Made by a program: the position numbers and the translations under genes. The notes beneath the pieces were generated by a model. The model worked only from the letters and a program-made list of their open reading frames with translations, did not search any database and was not told the DNA's origin. A stretch of DNA of 64,000 nucleotides from Pseudoroseomonas aestuarii. GTDB lineage: Bacteria > Pseudomonadota > Alphaproteobacteria > Acetobacterales > Acetobacteraceae. Below, in pieces: positions 10,188 to 19,089 of the stretch. How positions within the stretch are numbered: position 1 is the stretch's first letter; each line of letters starts with the position of its first letter. Location: NCBI RefSeq assembly GCF_042651065.1, contig NZ_JBHSCH010000004.1, forward strand, positions 189,300 through 253,299, written 5' to 3'.

Positions 10188-11387
10188 ATGCGGATGCCCC
10201 GACTGCGCCTGACCCACCCCTGGCTGGCGGCCCTGCCGGCCCTGGCGCTGCTGCTGGGCGCGCCCGCCGCGCCGCGCGCCGCCGGGCTGGTCTATGTGCT
10301 GAACTCGGGCGACGCCACCATCCAGGTGCTGGATGCCGAGACGCGGGCGGAGGTGCGCCGCATCCCCGTGCTGCGCGAGGTGCACCACCTGGCCCTGACG
10401 CCGGATGGCAGCACTCTGATGGTGGGCGATTCCGGCGCCAACGAGATGCTGATGATCAACCCCGCCACGGGCGAGCTGATCCGGCGCGAGGCGCTCTCCA
10501 ACCCCTACCACCTGGGCTTCAGCCCGGATGGCCGCTTCCTGGTCATCACCAGCCTGCGGCGGGACCAGGTGGACATCTACCGCTGGGACGGCGCGGCGCT
10601 GACCCTGGCCAAGCGGCTTGGCATGCCGGACATGCCGAGCCACCTCGCCTACAGCCCGGACAATCGCGTGGTCTATGTCACCCTCCAGGGCAGCGGCACC
10701 GTCGCCGCCATCAGCCTGGAGACGCTGGAGCCGCTCTGGACCGTGCCGGTGGGGCCGGAGCCGGCCGGCATCATCTGGCACCGGGACAGGCTGCTGGTCG
10801 GCATCATGGGCAGCGACCACGTGGCGGTGCTGGACCCCGCCACCCAGGCGGTGGAGCGCACCGTCTCGGTCGGGCGCGGCGCGCACGCGCTGTTTCCCTC
10901 GCCGGACGGCAGCACGATCTACGTCACCAGCCGGGTGGACAGCCGTATCACCCTGCTCGACCCGGCCAGCCTCGAGGTGGTGCGCAGCCTGAAGGTGCCG
11001 GGCGGGCCGGACTGCATCAGCATCGACCCGCAGGGCCGGCTCTGGGTGACGCTGCGCTGGCAGGGCCGCATCGGCGTGCTGGATGTCGAGACCGGCAAGC
11101 TGGAGACGCAGCGCGTCGGCCGCTCGCCGCACGGCATCCTCTACGCGGCCGTGGCCAGCGCCGCGCCGGAGGCCGCCGCAGGGACCACCGCCGCCGCCAC
11201 GCCGGGCGCCACGGCCAGCCCGGCGCCGGCACCCGCCGCGCCCCCCCCGCCGCCCGCCGCCGCCAAGATGGCCCCCGTCATGGCTCCGGGAATGGCCGCT
11301 GGCGTGGCCCCAGGGGCTGCTCCGCCGCCCGCGCCCGCAGTGGCCGCGCCGCCCGCCGCCGGGGCGCCGGCCGCCCCGGCCCGTTGA
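10188..11387 (+). CDS. Exported YVTN-type beta-propeller repeat protein
   Basis: A ~399-aa protein: signal peptide at the N-terminus (LAALPALALLLGAPAAPRAA), then seven-bladed-propeller repeats of about 42 residues from YVLNSGDATIQVLD to the phrase IGVLDVETGKLE, and a low-complexity Ala/Pro tail of about 80 residues. Such periplasmic YncE-like propellers bind ligands or DNA or accompany quinoprotein systems; no catalytic site is evident. The ATG at 10188 (MRMPRL) precedes the signal peptide. The next gene starts 6 bp after its stop, so the exported deacetylase is probably a partner. Confidence 0.8.
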   Translation: MRMPRLRLTHPWLAALPALALLLGAPAAPRAAGLVYVLNSGDATIQVLDAETRAEVRRIPVLREVHHLALTPDGSTLMVGDSGANEMLMINPATGELIRREALSNPYHLGFSPDGRFLVITSLRRDQVDIYRWDGAALTLAKRLGMPDMPSHLAYSPDNRVVYVTLQGSGTVAAISLETLEPLWTVPVGPEPAGIIWHRDRLLVGIMGSDHVAVLDPATQAVERTVSVGRGAHALFPSPDGSTIYVTSRVDSRITLLDPASLEVVRSLKVPGGPDCISIDPQGRLWVTLRWQGRIGVLDVETGKLETQRVGRSPHGILYAAVASAAPEAAAGTTAAATPGATASPAPAPAAPPPPPAAAKMAPVMAPGMAAGVAPGAAPPPAPAVAAPPAAGAPAAPAR

Positions 11388-11392
11388 GCGCC

Positions 11393-12175
11393 ATGCGGTT
11401 GCCATCCTCCCGCCGGGGCCTGCTGTGCGTGGCGCTGGGCGGGCTGGCCGCCCAGCCGGCCGCCAGCCAGGCCCTCTCCAGGCCGGCCCTGGCGCAATGC
11501 CGCGCCGGCACGCTCTACCTCACCATCGACACGGGCTGGGGCCGGGAGGCGGAGGACATCGCCGCCGCCATGCGCGCGCGGGACGTGCGCGCCACCCTCT
11601 TCGTCGCCGACGAGCCGGATTACCGCGGCGGCCGCACCCTGGGCGAGGGCTGGGCGCCGTTCTGGCGCGCCCGCGCGGCGGAGAGCCACGCCTTCGCCAG
11701 CCACACCTTCCGCCACTGGTATTTCGGCGCCGATCCCGGGCCGGGGCGGGTGCGCTACGCCTCCCGCCGGGGGGAGGGGGCGGTGGTGCTGGATGGCGCC
11801 GGCCTCTGCGCCGAGCTGGCGCGGCCGGTCGATGCGCTGCGCGCCATGGCGCCGGAGGCCCGCATCCTGCCGCTGTGGCGCGCGCCGGGCGGCCGCACCA
11901 GCCCCAACGCGCTGCGACTGGCCGCCGCCTGCGGCCTGCGCCACCAGGGCTGGACCGCGAACGGCTTCCTGGGCGACGAGCTGGACAGCGCCGCCCACCC
12001 CAACGCCGCGCTGCTCGCCCGCGCCCTGGGCGCCATCCGCGATGGCGAGGTGCTGGTGATGCACTGGGGCGTGCGCAGCCGGCGCGAGCCCTACGGGCTG
12101 GTTTTTCCCGCCTTGCTGGACGGGCTGCTGGCGAAGGGCTTCTGCTTCGCCACCCTGCCGGCCCAAGGTGCTTGA
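11393..12175 (+). CDS. Exported polysaccharide deacetylase family protein
   Basis: A 260-aa NodB-fold protein with an N-terminal signal (RRGLLCVALGGLAAQPAAS), so periplasmic or secreted. Motifs: TLYLTIDTGWG (the TFDDG-type motif with Asp retained at the second position), ASHTFRHWYF (HSxxH-type metal ligands) and LPLWRAPGGRTSPNA (RxPxG loop), ending EVLVMHWGVRS. Likely removes N-acetyl groups from a cell-envelope glycan. It follows the beta-propeller gene by 6 bp. Its stop codon lies inside the first unit of a 17-bp tandem repeat. Confidence 0.87.
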   Translation: MRLPSSRRGLLCVALGGLAAQPAASQALSRPALAQCRAGTLYLTIDTGWGREAEDIAAAMRARDVRATLFVADEPDYRGGRTLGEGWAPFWRARAAESHAFASHTFRHWYFGADPGPGRVRYASRRGEGAVVLDGAGLCAELARPVDALRAMAPEARILPLWRAPGGRTSPNALRLAAACGLRHQGWTANGFLGDELDSAAHPNAALLARALGAIRDGEVLVMHWGVRSRREPYGLVFPALLDGLLAKGFCFATLPAQGA

Positions 12176-12269
12176 GAAGACCGGGTGCTTGAGAAGACCG
12201 GGTGCTTGAGAAGACCGGGTGCTTGAGAAGGCCGGGTGCCTGAGACGACACGCGGTGCCTGAGGAAAGA
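12167..12269 (+). repeat. 17-bp intergenic tandem repeat array (4 units plus 2 diverged)
   Basis: Three identical units GGTGCTTGAGAAGACCG (12167-12183, 12184-12200, 12201-12217) are followed by a unit with one change (12218-12234), then two decayed units starting GGTGCCTGAG at 12235 and 12254. The first unit overlaps the deacetylase stop codon. Because 17 is not a multiple of three and each unit carries TGA, three units close all forward frames. Looks like a variable-number repeat between two plus-strand genes; no spacers, so not CRISPR. Confidence 0.9.
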
Positions 12270-12280
12270 GGAGGGCGCGC

Positions 12281-13228
12281 ATGATCGACGCGCTGCAGGA
12301 TGCCTGGAACATGGGCCAGGGCTGGCTGTTCGAGGTGCTGGTCCAGCCCGCGCTCTACGCGCTCGGCCTGATGGAATGGGCCGAGGACGCCTTCGAGTGG
12401 ATGAATTTCGCGCTGTTCGGCGTGGTGCAGGTGCTGGTGATCTACGCCGTGTGCCGGCCGCTGGAGGCGTGGAAGCCGGTGGAGCCGCGCACCGACGGGC
12501 GCAGCATCCGCACGGATGTCTTCTACACCGTGCTCACCCGGCTCGGGCTGCTGCCGCTGCTGGCCTTCATCGCCTTCGCCTCGCTCGGCGCCTGGTGGGA
12601 GGCCTCGGTGGCCGACAGCGGCTGGGTGCCGCCGACGCTGGAGACCCTCTTCCCGATCCTGCGGGACTGGCCGCTGCTGGCGCTGGCCGTCTACATCGTG
12701 GTGCTGGATTTCGGCGAGTACTGGCGGCACCGCTTCCAGCACACCTTCGGCTGGTGGTGGGCGCTGCATTCCATCCACCACGCCCAGCGCCAGATGACCT
12801 TCTGGACGGATGACCGCAACCACATCCTGGACGACGTCATCGGCGCCGTCTGGTTCGGCGGCATCGCGCTGCTGATCGGCGTGCCGCCGGGGCACTTCCC
12901 CATCGTGGTGCTGGTGCTGCGGCTGGCGGAGGCGCTGAGCCACGCCAATGTGCGCCTCTCCTTCGGCCGGGTGGGGGAGCGGCTGCTGGTCTCGCCGCGC
13001 TTCCACCGGCTGCACCACAGCGAGCTGGCGCCGGGCGAGGAAGGCCGCAACTACGGCGTGCTGCTGCCGGTGTGGGACTGGATGTTCGGCACCGCCGATT
13101 TCCGCCGCGACATCTTCCGCCCCACCGGCGAATCCTCGCTGCCGGAGGCGCTGGCCACCGGCGGCTGGTGGCGCCAGCAGGTGCTCGGCCTGCGCCGCAT
13201 GGGCGCGGCGCTGCTCGGCCGCGGCTGA
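12281..13228 (+). CDS. Sterol desaturase / fatty acid hydroxylase superfamily protein
   Basis: A 315-aa integral membrane di-iron enzyme. The three histidine boxes of the superfamily are present: HRFQH (HX3H), HSIHH (HX2HH) and HRLHH (HX2HH), set among hydrophobic segments near residues 45-60, 88-105, 130-146 and 190-210. Bacterial relatives hydroxylate or desaturate lipids, carotenoids or hopanoids; the substrate cannot be assigned. It starts at an ATG with an upstream GGAAAGAGGAGG ribosome site, just after the tandem repeat. Confidence 0.9.
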   Translation: MIDALQDAWNMGQGWLFEVLVQPALYALGLMEWAEDAFEWMNFALFGVVQVLVIYAVCRPLEAWKPVEPRTDGRSIRTDVFYTVLTRLGLLPLLAFIAFASLGAWWEASVADSGWVPPTLETLFPILRDWPLLALAVYIVVLDFGEYWRHRFQHTFGWWWALHSIHHAQRQMTFWTDDRNHILDDVIGAVWFGGIALLIGVPPGHFPIVVLVLRLAEALSHANVRLSFGRVGERLLVSPRFHRLHHSELAPGEEGRNYGVLLPVWDWMFGTADFRRDIFRPTGESSLPEALATGGWWRQQVLGLRRMGAALLGRG

Positions 13229-13273
13229 GCCGCGCCGCTTGACGGCGCCGCCCGGGCGGGGAAGGTGAGGGGG

Positions 13274-13882
13274 ATGAGCGAAGACCCCCGCATCTCCTCC
13301 CCCGCCGCGCTGCGCAACCGCGACCCCATCCTGGCGGTGCTGCGCCGCCACCTGCCGCCCGCCGGGCTGCTGCTGGAGATCGCCAGCGGCGGCGGCGAGC
13401 ACGCGGTGCACTTCGCCGCCCATCTGCCCGGCTGGACGGTGCAGCCCACCGACCCGACGCCGGAGGCACGCGCCAGCCTCGCCGCCCGGCTGGCGGAGAC
13501 GGGCCTGCCCAACCTCCGCTCGCCCCTGGCGCTCGACGTGCGGGCGCCGGACTGGCCGGTGACGCGGGCGGATGCCGTGCTCTGCGTCAACATGATCCAC
13601 ATCGCCCCCTGGGCGGCGACGCCGGCGCTGATGGCGGGCGCCGCGCGCTGCCTGCCGCCCGGGGCGCCGCTGCTGCTCTATGGCCCCTACCGGCGGGGCG
13701 GCGCCCACACCGCCCCCGGCAACGCCGCCTTCGACGAGAGCCTGCGCCAGCGCGACCCGGAATGGGGCGTGCGCGACCTGGAGGCGGTGACCGCCGCGGC
13801 CGTCGCCGCCGGCTTCCGCCCCGGCCCGGTGGAGGAGATGCCGGCCAACAACCTGATGCCGCTGTTCCACCGCGCGGGCTGA
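13274..13882 (+). CDS. DUF938 SAM-dependent methyltransferase-like protein
   Basis: A 202-aa cytosolic protein of the DUF938 family, a class I methyltransferase fold. The SAM motif is LLEIASGGGEHAVHFA, followed by NMIHIAPW, YGPYRRGGAHTAPGNAAFD and DPEWGVRDLE, all strongly family-specific. The methyl acceptor is not known for the family. The ATG at 13274 is preferred over an upstream in-frame GTG at 13265 because of the GGTGAGGGG ribosome site and family alignment. Confidence 0.9.
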   Translation: MSEDPRISSPAALRNRDPILAVLRRHLPPAGLLLEIASGGGEHAVHFAAHLPGWTVQPTDPTPEARASLAARLAETGLPNLRSPLALDVRAPDWPVTRADAVLCVNMIHIAPWAATPALMAGAARCLPPGAPLLLYGPYRRGGAHTAPGNAAFDESLRQRDPEWGVRDLEAVTAAAVAAGFRPGPVEEMPANNLMPLFHRAG

Positions 13883-13972
13883 GCGCGCGCGGCGCCGCTT
13901 TCACCGCGCCGCAAGCATTGCCGCGCCATCCTGCCGGACGGGCGGACGATGCCGGGCCAGGAGGGCGGAGCG

Positions 13973-14485
13973 ATGCGCGGCGGATGGATGATGCGGGGCC
14001 TGGGGATGCTGGCGCTGGGCGCGGTGCTGGGCACCGGGCTCGGCCCGGCGCTGGAGGGGTTCACGGCGGCCGGCCCGGCCCGGGCCGAGGCGCCCATGCC
14101 CCGCTTCGCGGCGGCCGACCCGGCGGCGCTGTCGGCGGTGGAGCAGGCGCGCGGCCCCCTGCTGGTCCGTGTCCGGGCCAACGGCCTGCCAGTGGAGGTC
14201 GAGACTCTGCGCCTCGACCTGAACGGCGATGGCGAGCCGGAGATCCTGGCCCGCCTCTCCACCCCGCGCGGCTGCGCGCCGCTTGGCCGGGCGGATTGCC
14301 CGATGCTGGTGCTGCAGCGCCAGCCCGATGGCCGCCATGTCGAGATCGGCACCTTCTTCGCCGACCGGGTGCGGCTGGCCGGCGAGCGCAGCCAGGGCTG
14401 GCAGGATCTGGAGATGCGCTTCGTCAACGGCCCCTGGCGGCGCGCCGCCTGGAACGGCACGCTCTACCGGAGCACGCGCCGCTGA
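13973..14485 (+). CDS. Hypothetical exported protein
   Basis: About 170 residues that I do not recognise as a named family. A hydrophobic N-terminus (MMRGLGMLALGAVLGTGLGP) and Ala-rich cleavage region suggest export. The mature part contains DLNGDGEPEIL, a DxNxDG calcium-binding-like or FG-GAP-like element, and four cysteines or fewer, with a CAPLGRADC pair that could form a disulfide. An alternative ATG lies at 13949; 13973 has the better upstream GGAGGGCGGAGCG. Function unknown. Confidence 0.6.
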   Translation: MRGGWMMRGLGMLALGAVLGTGLGPALEGFTAAGPARAEAPMPRFAAADPAALSAVEQARGPLLVRVRANGLPVEVETLRLDLNGDGEPEILARLSTPRGCAPLGRADCPMLVLQRQPDGRHVEIGTFFADRVRLAGERSQGWQDLEMRFVNGPWRRAAWNGTLYRSTRR

Positions 14486-14630
14486 GCCTTTTCGGTTCGG
14501 ACTCGTCACAAAATCTTGAGCGGGCCCGGCCGCCCCGGCTTGGCTCTGGCCATCCTCCCGCCACGCCCGCAGGCTGAAGGCGCGGCCCGCAAGAGGCCGC
14601 CCATGAAGCAAGCCCTGTGGAGGATATGCC

Positions 14631-15629
14631 GTGAAATCCCTCTCCCGCCGGTTCCTGCTCGGCGCGGCCTGCCTCGGCTGTGGCGGCGCGCATCTCGGGC
14701 TGCGCGCCACGCCGGCCCAGGCCCAGTCCACCTCGTCCCCGCGCTGGAGCCCGCCGGCCTCGGGTGAGCGCTGCCCCTCCCGCTGGGGCCCGCAGGACCG
14801 GCGCGGCAGCATGAACCTGATGACGCCGGAGCGCGCCAAGCGCGCCGCCGGGCTGGTGCGCAACGGCACCATGGTGGAGCTGGGCCACACCCTGGCGCAG
14901 ACCATGCCCTTCTTCGGCACCCGCCGCTTCGACGTGCACCTGAAGCGCACCTTCATGAACCCCCAGGCCAACCGGCGCGGCAGCAACGAGGAGCTGGTGG
15001 TCTCCGAGATCGGCCAGGTCGGCACGCAGCTCGACGCCTTCCCGCACCAGACCATCGGCGACGAGGTGTACAACTGCGTCAAGTACGAGGACATCGCCGG
15101 CCGCGACGGCTTCCGCGAGATGGGGGTGGACCGGGTCGGCACCATCTTCACCCGCGGCGTGCTGATCGACGTGGCCGGGCTGAAGGGGGTGCAGACCCTA
15201 CCCGACGACTACGAGATCACCGTGGCCGACCTGGAGCAGGCGCTGCAACGGCAGGGCGTGGCGCTGGAGGAGGGCGACGCCGTCATCATCCACACCGGCT
15301 GGGGCCTGCTCTGGGGCCGCGAGAATGCGCGCTACGTCGCCGGCTGCCCCGGCATCGGCGTGGCGGCGGCGCAGTGGATCCTGCAGCGCAACCCGATGCT
15401 GATGGGCTCCGACAACTGGCCGGTGGAATGCGCGCCCTCCAAGACCATGCCGGATGCCAGCCTGCCGGTGCATCAGCTGGCGCTGGTGGTGCATGGCGTG
15501 CACCTGCTGGAGAACATGAAGCTGGACGAGCTGGCGCGGCGCGGCCAGTCGGAGTTCGCCTTCATGCTGCAGCCGCTGAAGATCAGCGGCGGCACCGGCT
15601 CCACCGTGGCGCCCACCGCCATGTTCTGA
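14631..15629 (+). CDS. Exported cyclase-family (kynurenine formamidase-like) hydrolase
   Basis: A 332-aa protein with a twin-arginine-like signal (SRRFLLGAACLGCGG). The mature part matches the cyclase family (Pfam Cyclase, putative metal-dependent hydrolases). Features are LGHTLAQTMPFFG, the metal-site region TQLDAFPHQ (the usual H-x-G-T-H-x-D-x-P-x-H form is altered here, with GTQLDAFPH), RGVLIDVAG and DAVIIHTGW. Family members include arylformamidase and isatin hydrolase. The substitution in the metal motif means activity should not be assumed. Confidence 0.82.
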   Translation: MKSLSRRFLLGAACLGCGGAHLGLRATPAQAQSTSSPRWSPPASGERCPSRWGPQDRRGSMNLMTPERAKRAAGLVRNGTMVELGHTLAQTMPFFGTRRFDVHLKRTFMNPQANRRGSNEELVVSEIGQVGTQLDAFPHQTIGDEVYNCVKYEDIAGRDGFREMGVDRVGTIFTRGVLIDVAGLKGVQTLPDDYEITVADLEQALQRQGVALEEGDAVIIHTGWGLLWGRENARYVAGCPGIGVAAAQWILQRNPMLMGSDNWPVECAPSKTMPDASLPVHQLALVVHGVHLLENMKLDELARRGQSEFAFMLQPLKISGGTGSTVAPTAMF

Positions 15630-15648
15630 GCGTGCCGCGGCGCCGCGC

Positions 15649-16578
15649 TCAGGCGGCGCCGATGGCGGCCTCCGCCAGGTTCAGCTCGGCGCGCAGCAGC
15701 GCCAGCGCGGCGGCGGCGCGGCGGTGGCCGGCCACCGCCTGCGCCACCCGCTCCGACATGGTGGCGTAATGCTCGAAGCTGCGCGCGATATAGGCCGGGA
15801 GGTCCATCACGTTGAGCTCCCGGTCCCCCTTGCCCGTGATCGAGCCGCGGAAATGCAGGTGCCCCCGGAGGCCCAGGCGCCGGCCGATCTCGGGGTAGAC
15901 CGGCCAGACCGGATGGTTGAGCAGCCGGTCGCCCAGCGCATCGCCCAGTTCGCCGGTGTGCTCCTCCACCAGGCCGAGCCGCCGCAGCACCGCATGGGCG
16001 ATGTCCGAGATGACGTAGGGCTTGGGGTGGATCACGGTGTGCATGAAGGCGCGGCCCCGCCAGCCCTGCAGCAGGGCGGCGCCGTCGAGGCCGAAGCCCG
16101 CCATGTGGGCGGTGAAGGCCTGGCTCGCCAGCGCGAACTCGTCGAAATAGCCGAGCCGGGCATAGACGAAGCTGTTGAACATGCGGGCCGTGCGCTCGGG
16201 CGGCAGGCCGGCCACGAAGGCGGCGGCGATCAGGGCGGAATTGCCGGTGCCCATCGGCCCCTGGATGTTCCCCGCGGTATCGCCGAGGGAGACGCAGTCC
16301 GGATGGTAGCCGCCGAAGGTCACGCCGGGGATGAAGTGCAGGTTGGCGTGCGCCGCCTGCGCCAGCGCCTGGCGGCGCAGCGGGCCGAAGCGGGCGCCGC
16401 CGATCGGCTGGACGAAGGCATGGTCGTAGCCGGGAATGGCGGCGGCGATCTCCTCCGCCTGGCGGGCGGTATCCGGGCGCGTGGTCGGGAAGTGGTCGAT
16501 CCGCGCCCCCGGCAGCCAGATCTGGAGCGCGTCCCGGAAGGAGCCCGTCTGGCAATTGCCGATGAGCAGAATTTTCAT
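15649..16578 (-). CDS. WcbI-like polysaccharide biosynthesis protein
   Basis: A 309-aa protein resembling WcbI, an acetyl-CoA/CoA-binding enzyme implicated in capsule modification. The N-terminus MKILLIGNCQTGSFRDAL is the family hallmark (GNCQ). Downstream HFIPGVTFGGYHPDC and the N-S-F-V-Y-A-R-L-G-Y-F-D region fit the SGNH-like fold. The ATG at 16578 is chosen; an in-frame GTG at 16593 is possible. Upstream on the same strand is a GSCFA-domain gene, the other protein class seen with WcbI in surface glycan loci, so the pair probably modifies an exported polysaccharide. Confidence 0.8.
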   Translation of the reverse strand: MKILLIGNCQTGSFRDALQIWLPGARIDHFPTTRPDTARQAEEIAAAIPGYDHAFVQPIGGARFGPLRRQALAQAAHANLHFIPGVTFGGYHPDCVSLGDTAGNIQGPMGTGNSALIAAAFVAGLPPERTARMFNSFVYARLGYFDEFALASQAFTAHMAGFGLDGAALLQGWRGRAFMHTVIHPKPYVISDIAHAVLRRLGLVEEHTGELGDALGDRLLNHPVWPVYPEIGRRLGLRGHLHFRGSITGKGDRELNVMDLPAYIARSFEHYATMSERVAQAVAGHRRAAAALALLRAELNLAEAAIGAA

Positions 16579-16664
16579 CTCGACGTCTGACACCTCTTCA
16601 GGACCCGTGGCGCATCGCCCGGCGCCTTCGGCCGGGCGGGAAAACATAGGAAACCGGCGGCGCC

Positions 16665-17840
16665 TCAGCGCAGGCTGCGCTCGATCTCCTCCTCGTCGCA
16701 GATGATGTCGAGGTTCTGCGCGTATTCGGCGGCATAGTCCTGCCGCAGGGAGGGCGGCACCGTGCCAGCCCCGATATCGGACGGCGGCGGCCCGGCGGGG
16801 GGCTCCTCCGGCAGCGGAAAGGGCTCGGCCGCCGCGGCCTCGCCATCCTCCTCCTCCGCCAAGCGCAGCAGGTGCCGGCTGAACACGTCCATCACCGCCG
16901 CCACGCCCTCCGGCGTCACGGAGCGCAGATCCTCCTCGTAGTACCGGCCACGGGATTGCGGGCCGGTGATGATCTCGAAGGAGGGGAAGTAGAGGACGCC
17001 CGGCAGGCCGTCGGCCACCTCCTGCGCGGCCACCCGCAGCACGGACTTGCTGTAGACCGTGGCCGGCAGCACGTGCTGCGCCGTGTAGGTGGCGATCAGC
17101 GAGACGGGCGAGACCGTCAGGATCACCCGCACCCGGGGGTTCACCGCCCGCAGGCGGGCCAGGAAGGTGGCGAGGTCGGCGCGCGTCTCGGCGGCGGTGA
17201 AGTTGTGGAAGGCGTAGTCCTCCGCCGGCCGGCCCGCGCCGACCACGCCGGGCGCCAGCGGATAGGCCGCGCCGTCCAGCCGGCTGACCCAGCCCTCCGT
17301 CAGCCCCAGGGTGAAGACGAAGACGTCGCATTCCTCGAAGGCGCGGCGGATCGCCTGCAGATGCGGCTCCCGCGCCCGCCGCACCGCCTTCGAGCTGTCA
17401 TGCCCCGTCTCCAGGATGCGCGGGCGGAAGGCGTCGACATAGCGCCCGTCCGGCCGCTGCCAGACATCGTCCTGCGGCTCGAACAGGCCGTAGGCGCGGT
17501 TGAAGGTCTGCAGCAGCTGCCGGCAGGTGTAGATGTTGCCGTAGCGGGCGGAGAACAGGTCGTAGCCATGCGGGTCGGCCTCCGGGTCGCCGCCGCTCTC
17601 CGCCCGGAGATAGCTGAAGCCCTGCGCCACCAGATGCCGCGCGATGTGCTGGGCGAAGCAGCTTCCCGCCGTGGCCACGGCGTCGCGCGGGCCGATGGTG
17701 AAGGGGGTGCCGGCCAGCGGATCGACCGCATCCCGCGCCGCCGGGCGCGAGACGGCGCGCGACCAGAAGGCATGGTCCGGAAGACCGAGATAGGGATTCG
17801 TCAAGGGGTCCACCCGCCATGGTTGCGGACGCCCCGTCAT
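16665..17840 (-). CDS. GSCFA domain-containing protein
   Basis: A 391-aa protein with the eponymous motif in TAGSCFAQHIARHL (residues about 57-70), followed by ARYGNIYTCRQLLQ, VFTLGLTEGWV and ILTVSPVSLIATY, all typical of GSCFA proteins, which have an SGNH/GDSL-like hydrolase or acyltransferase fold. The last ~60 residues are an acidic Pro/Glu-rich tail that looks disordered. No signal peptide. It sits 86 bp upstream of the WcbI-like gene, suggesting a joint role in acyl modification of an envelope glycan. The precise reaction is unknown. Confidence 0.85.
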   Translation of the reverse strand: MTGRPQPWRVDPLTNPYLGLPDHAFWSRAVSRPAARDAVDPLAGTPFTIGPRDAVATAGSCFAQHIARHLVAQGFSYLRAESGGDPEADPHGYDLFSARYGNIYTCRQLLQTFNRAYGLFEPQDDVWQRPDGRYVDAFRPRILETGHDSSKAVRRAREPHLQAIRRAFEECDVFVFTLGLTEGWVSRLDGAAYPLAPGVVGAGRPAEDYAFHNFTAAETRADLATFLARLRAVNPRVRVILTVSPVSLIATYTAQHVLPATVYSKSVLRVAAQEVADGLPGVLYFPSFEIITGPQSRGRYYEEDLRSVTPEGVAAVMDVFSRHLLRLAEEEDGEAAAAEPFPLPEEPPAGPPPSDIGAGTVPPSLRQDYAAEYAQNLDIICDEEEIERSLR

Positions 17841-17879
17841 GGCGCCCGCGCGCTTTGTGGCGCGGGCCGGGCGGGTCGG

Positions 17880-19001
17880 TCAATCGCTCCCCAGCCCGGC
17901 CAGACGCCGGGCCTTGCGCAGCAGGCGGGCGGCCAGGGAGGGGCGCTCCGTCACCTCCCGTGCCTCGCCGCCGCGGCTGACCACGAAGGCCCTTTGCGGG
18001 GCCGGTGCCAGGCCCCAGAAATCCAGGATGGCATGGGTGGAGGAAAGGCCGACATCCAGCATGTAGGGGCCGGCCTCGCCGATCCGGCCCTCATGCTCCT
18101 GCGCCTCGCCGGGCGGGTGCAGCGGCACGCCATGCGCCAGGCTGTCGATGCTGTAGGCCTCGGCCAGCCGCCGGCCGTCCGGCGCCAGCCACAGCCGGTG
18201 CGTCACGCCATCGGCCGTGGCGCTGCCGGCGGGCTGCTCCAGGTCCTGCCCGTGCAGCGCCAGCCACTGCTTCAGGATCTCGTCGGCATTGGCCGGGGCC
18301 ACCGTCCGGTCCGCGGCACCCTGCCAGACGGATATCCGCGGCCAGGGCCCGGCATGGCCGGACGCGGCCCGCACCGGCGCGGCCCGTTCCTCGGCGCTCA
18401 GGATCTTCGGTTGGAACATGGCCTCGAAGGCCTGCGGCACGCTGGCGGCGGCGCCATGGGGCAGGCCCGCGAGAATGGCCCCTGCCGCGAACACCTCCGG
18501 ATAGCAGGCCAGAAGGGCCGAGCTCATGCCGCCGCCCGCCGACAGGCCGGTGACGAAGACGCGGCGCGGGTCCAGCCGGTGCTCGCGCAGCATGTGGTCC
18601 ACCATCTGGCGGATGGAGGCGGCCTCGCCGGAATCGCGGCGCGTATCGTCCGGGGCGAACCAGTTGAAGCAGCGCTTGGGGTTGTTCTCGCTGCGCTGCT
18701 CGGGCAGCAGCAGGGCGAAGCCGAGGCGGTCCGCCATGGCGGACCAGCCGCAGCCGCGGTCATAGCCCGCAGCGGTCTGGGTGCAGCCATGCAGCGCCAC
18801 CACCAGCGGCGCGCCGGGGCGGAGCGCGGCCGGCACATGGACGAGCATCCGTAGCGCGCCCGGGTTTTCGCCGAAATCGGCGATCTCGTTCAGGCGGCCA
18901 TCATCCGCGGGGCCTTCCGGCGCGCCGACGAACAGGCGGCTCCAGCGCTGGCGCAGGCGGATCAACCTGTCCAGGCCATGCAGCGCAAGCGTCACGGTCA
19001 T
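17880..19001 (-). CDS. PHB depolymerase-family esterase
   Basis: A 373-aa alpha/beta hydrolase of the Esterase_phb family. The oxyanion region is VVALHGCTQTAAGYDRGCGW, the nucleophile GLSAGGGMSS, the acid probably in VWQGAADRTVAP, and the histidine in LSSTHAILDFW. No signal peptide is evident, so the enzyme may be intracellular or act on smaller esters such as feruloyl esters as well as polyhydroxyalkanoate. The ATG at 19001 has an upstream GAAAGGA ribosome site; the longer open frame to 19127 is rejected for lack of conservation. Confidence 0.87.
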   Translation of the reverse strand: MTVTLALHGLDRLIRLRQRWSRLFVGAPEGPADDGRLNEIADFGENPGALRMLVHVPAALRPGAPLVVALHGCTQTAAGYDRGCGWSAMADRLGFALLLPEQRSENNPKRCFNWFAPDDTRRDSGEAASIRQMVDHMLREHRLDPRRVFVTGLSAGGGMSSALLACYPEVFAAGAILAGLPHGAAASVPQAFEAMFQPKILSAEERAAPVRAASGHAGPWPRISVWQGAADRTVAPANADEILKQWLALHGQDLEQPAGSATADGVTHRLWLAPDGRRLAEAYSIDSLAHGVPLHPPGEAQEHEGRIGEAGPYMLDVGLSSTHAILDFWGLAPAPQRAFVVSRGGEAREVTERPSLAARLLRKARRLAGLGSD

Positions 19002-19089
19002 CCTTTCAGCGTTGTGCGCGCCTCCGCTCATCCGGGCGGCAGGGCTGCTCCCGGCACCGCGGAGGAAACCGCGCGGAAGGGAGCCGGGA

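Noticed and set aside
12167..12269. CRISPR-like short repeat array.
   Set aside because: Units are directly adjacent with no spacers and only 17 bp long.
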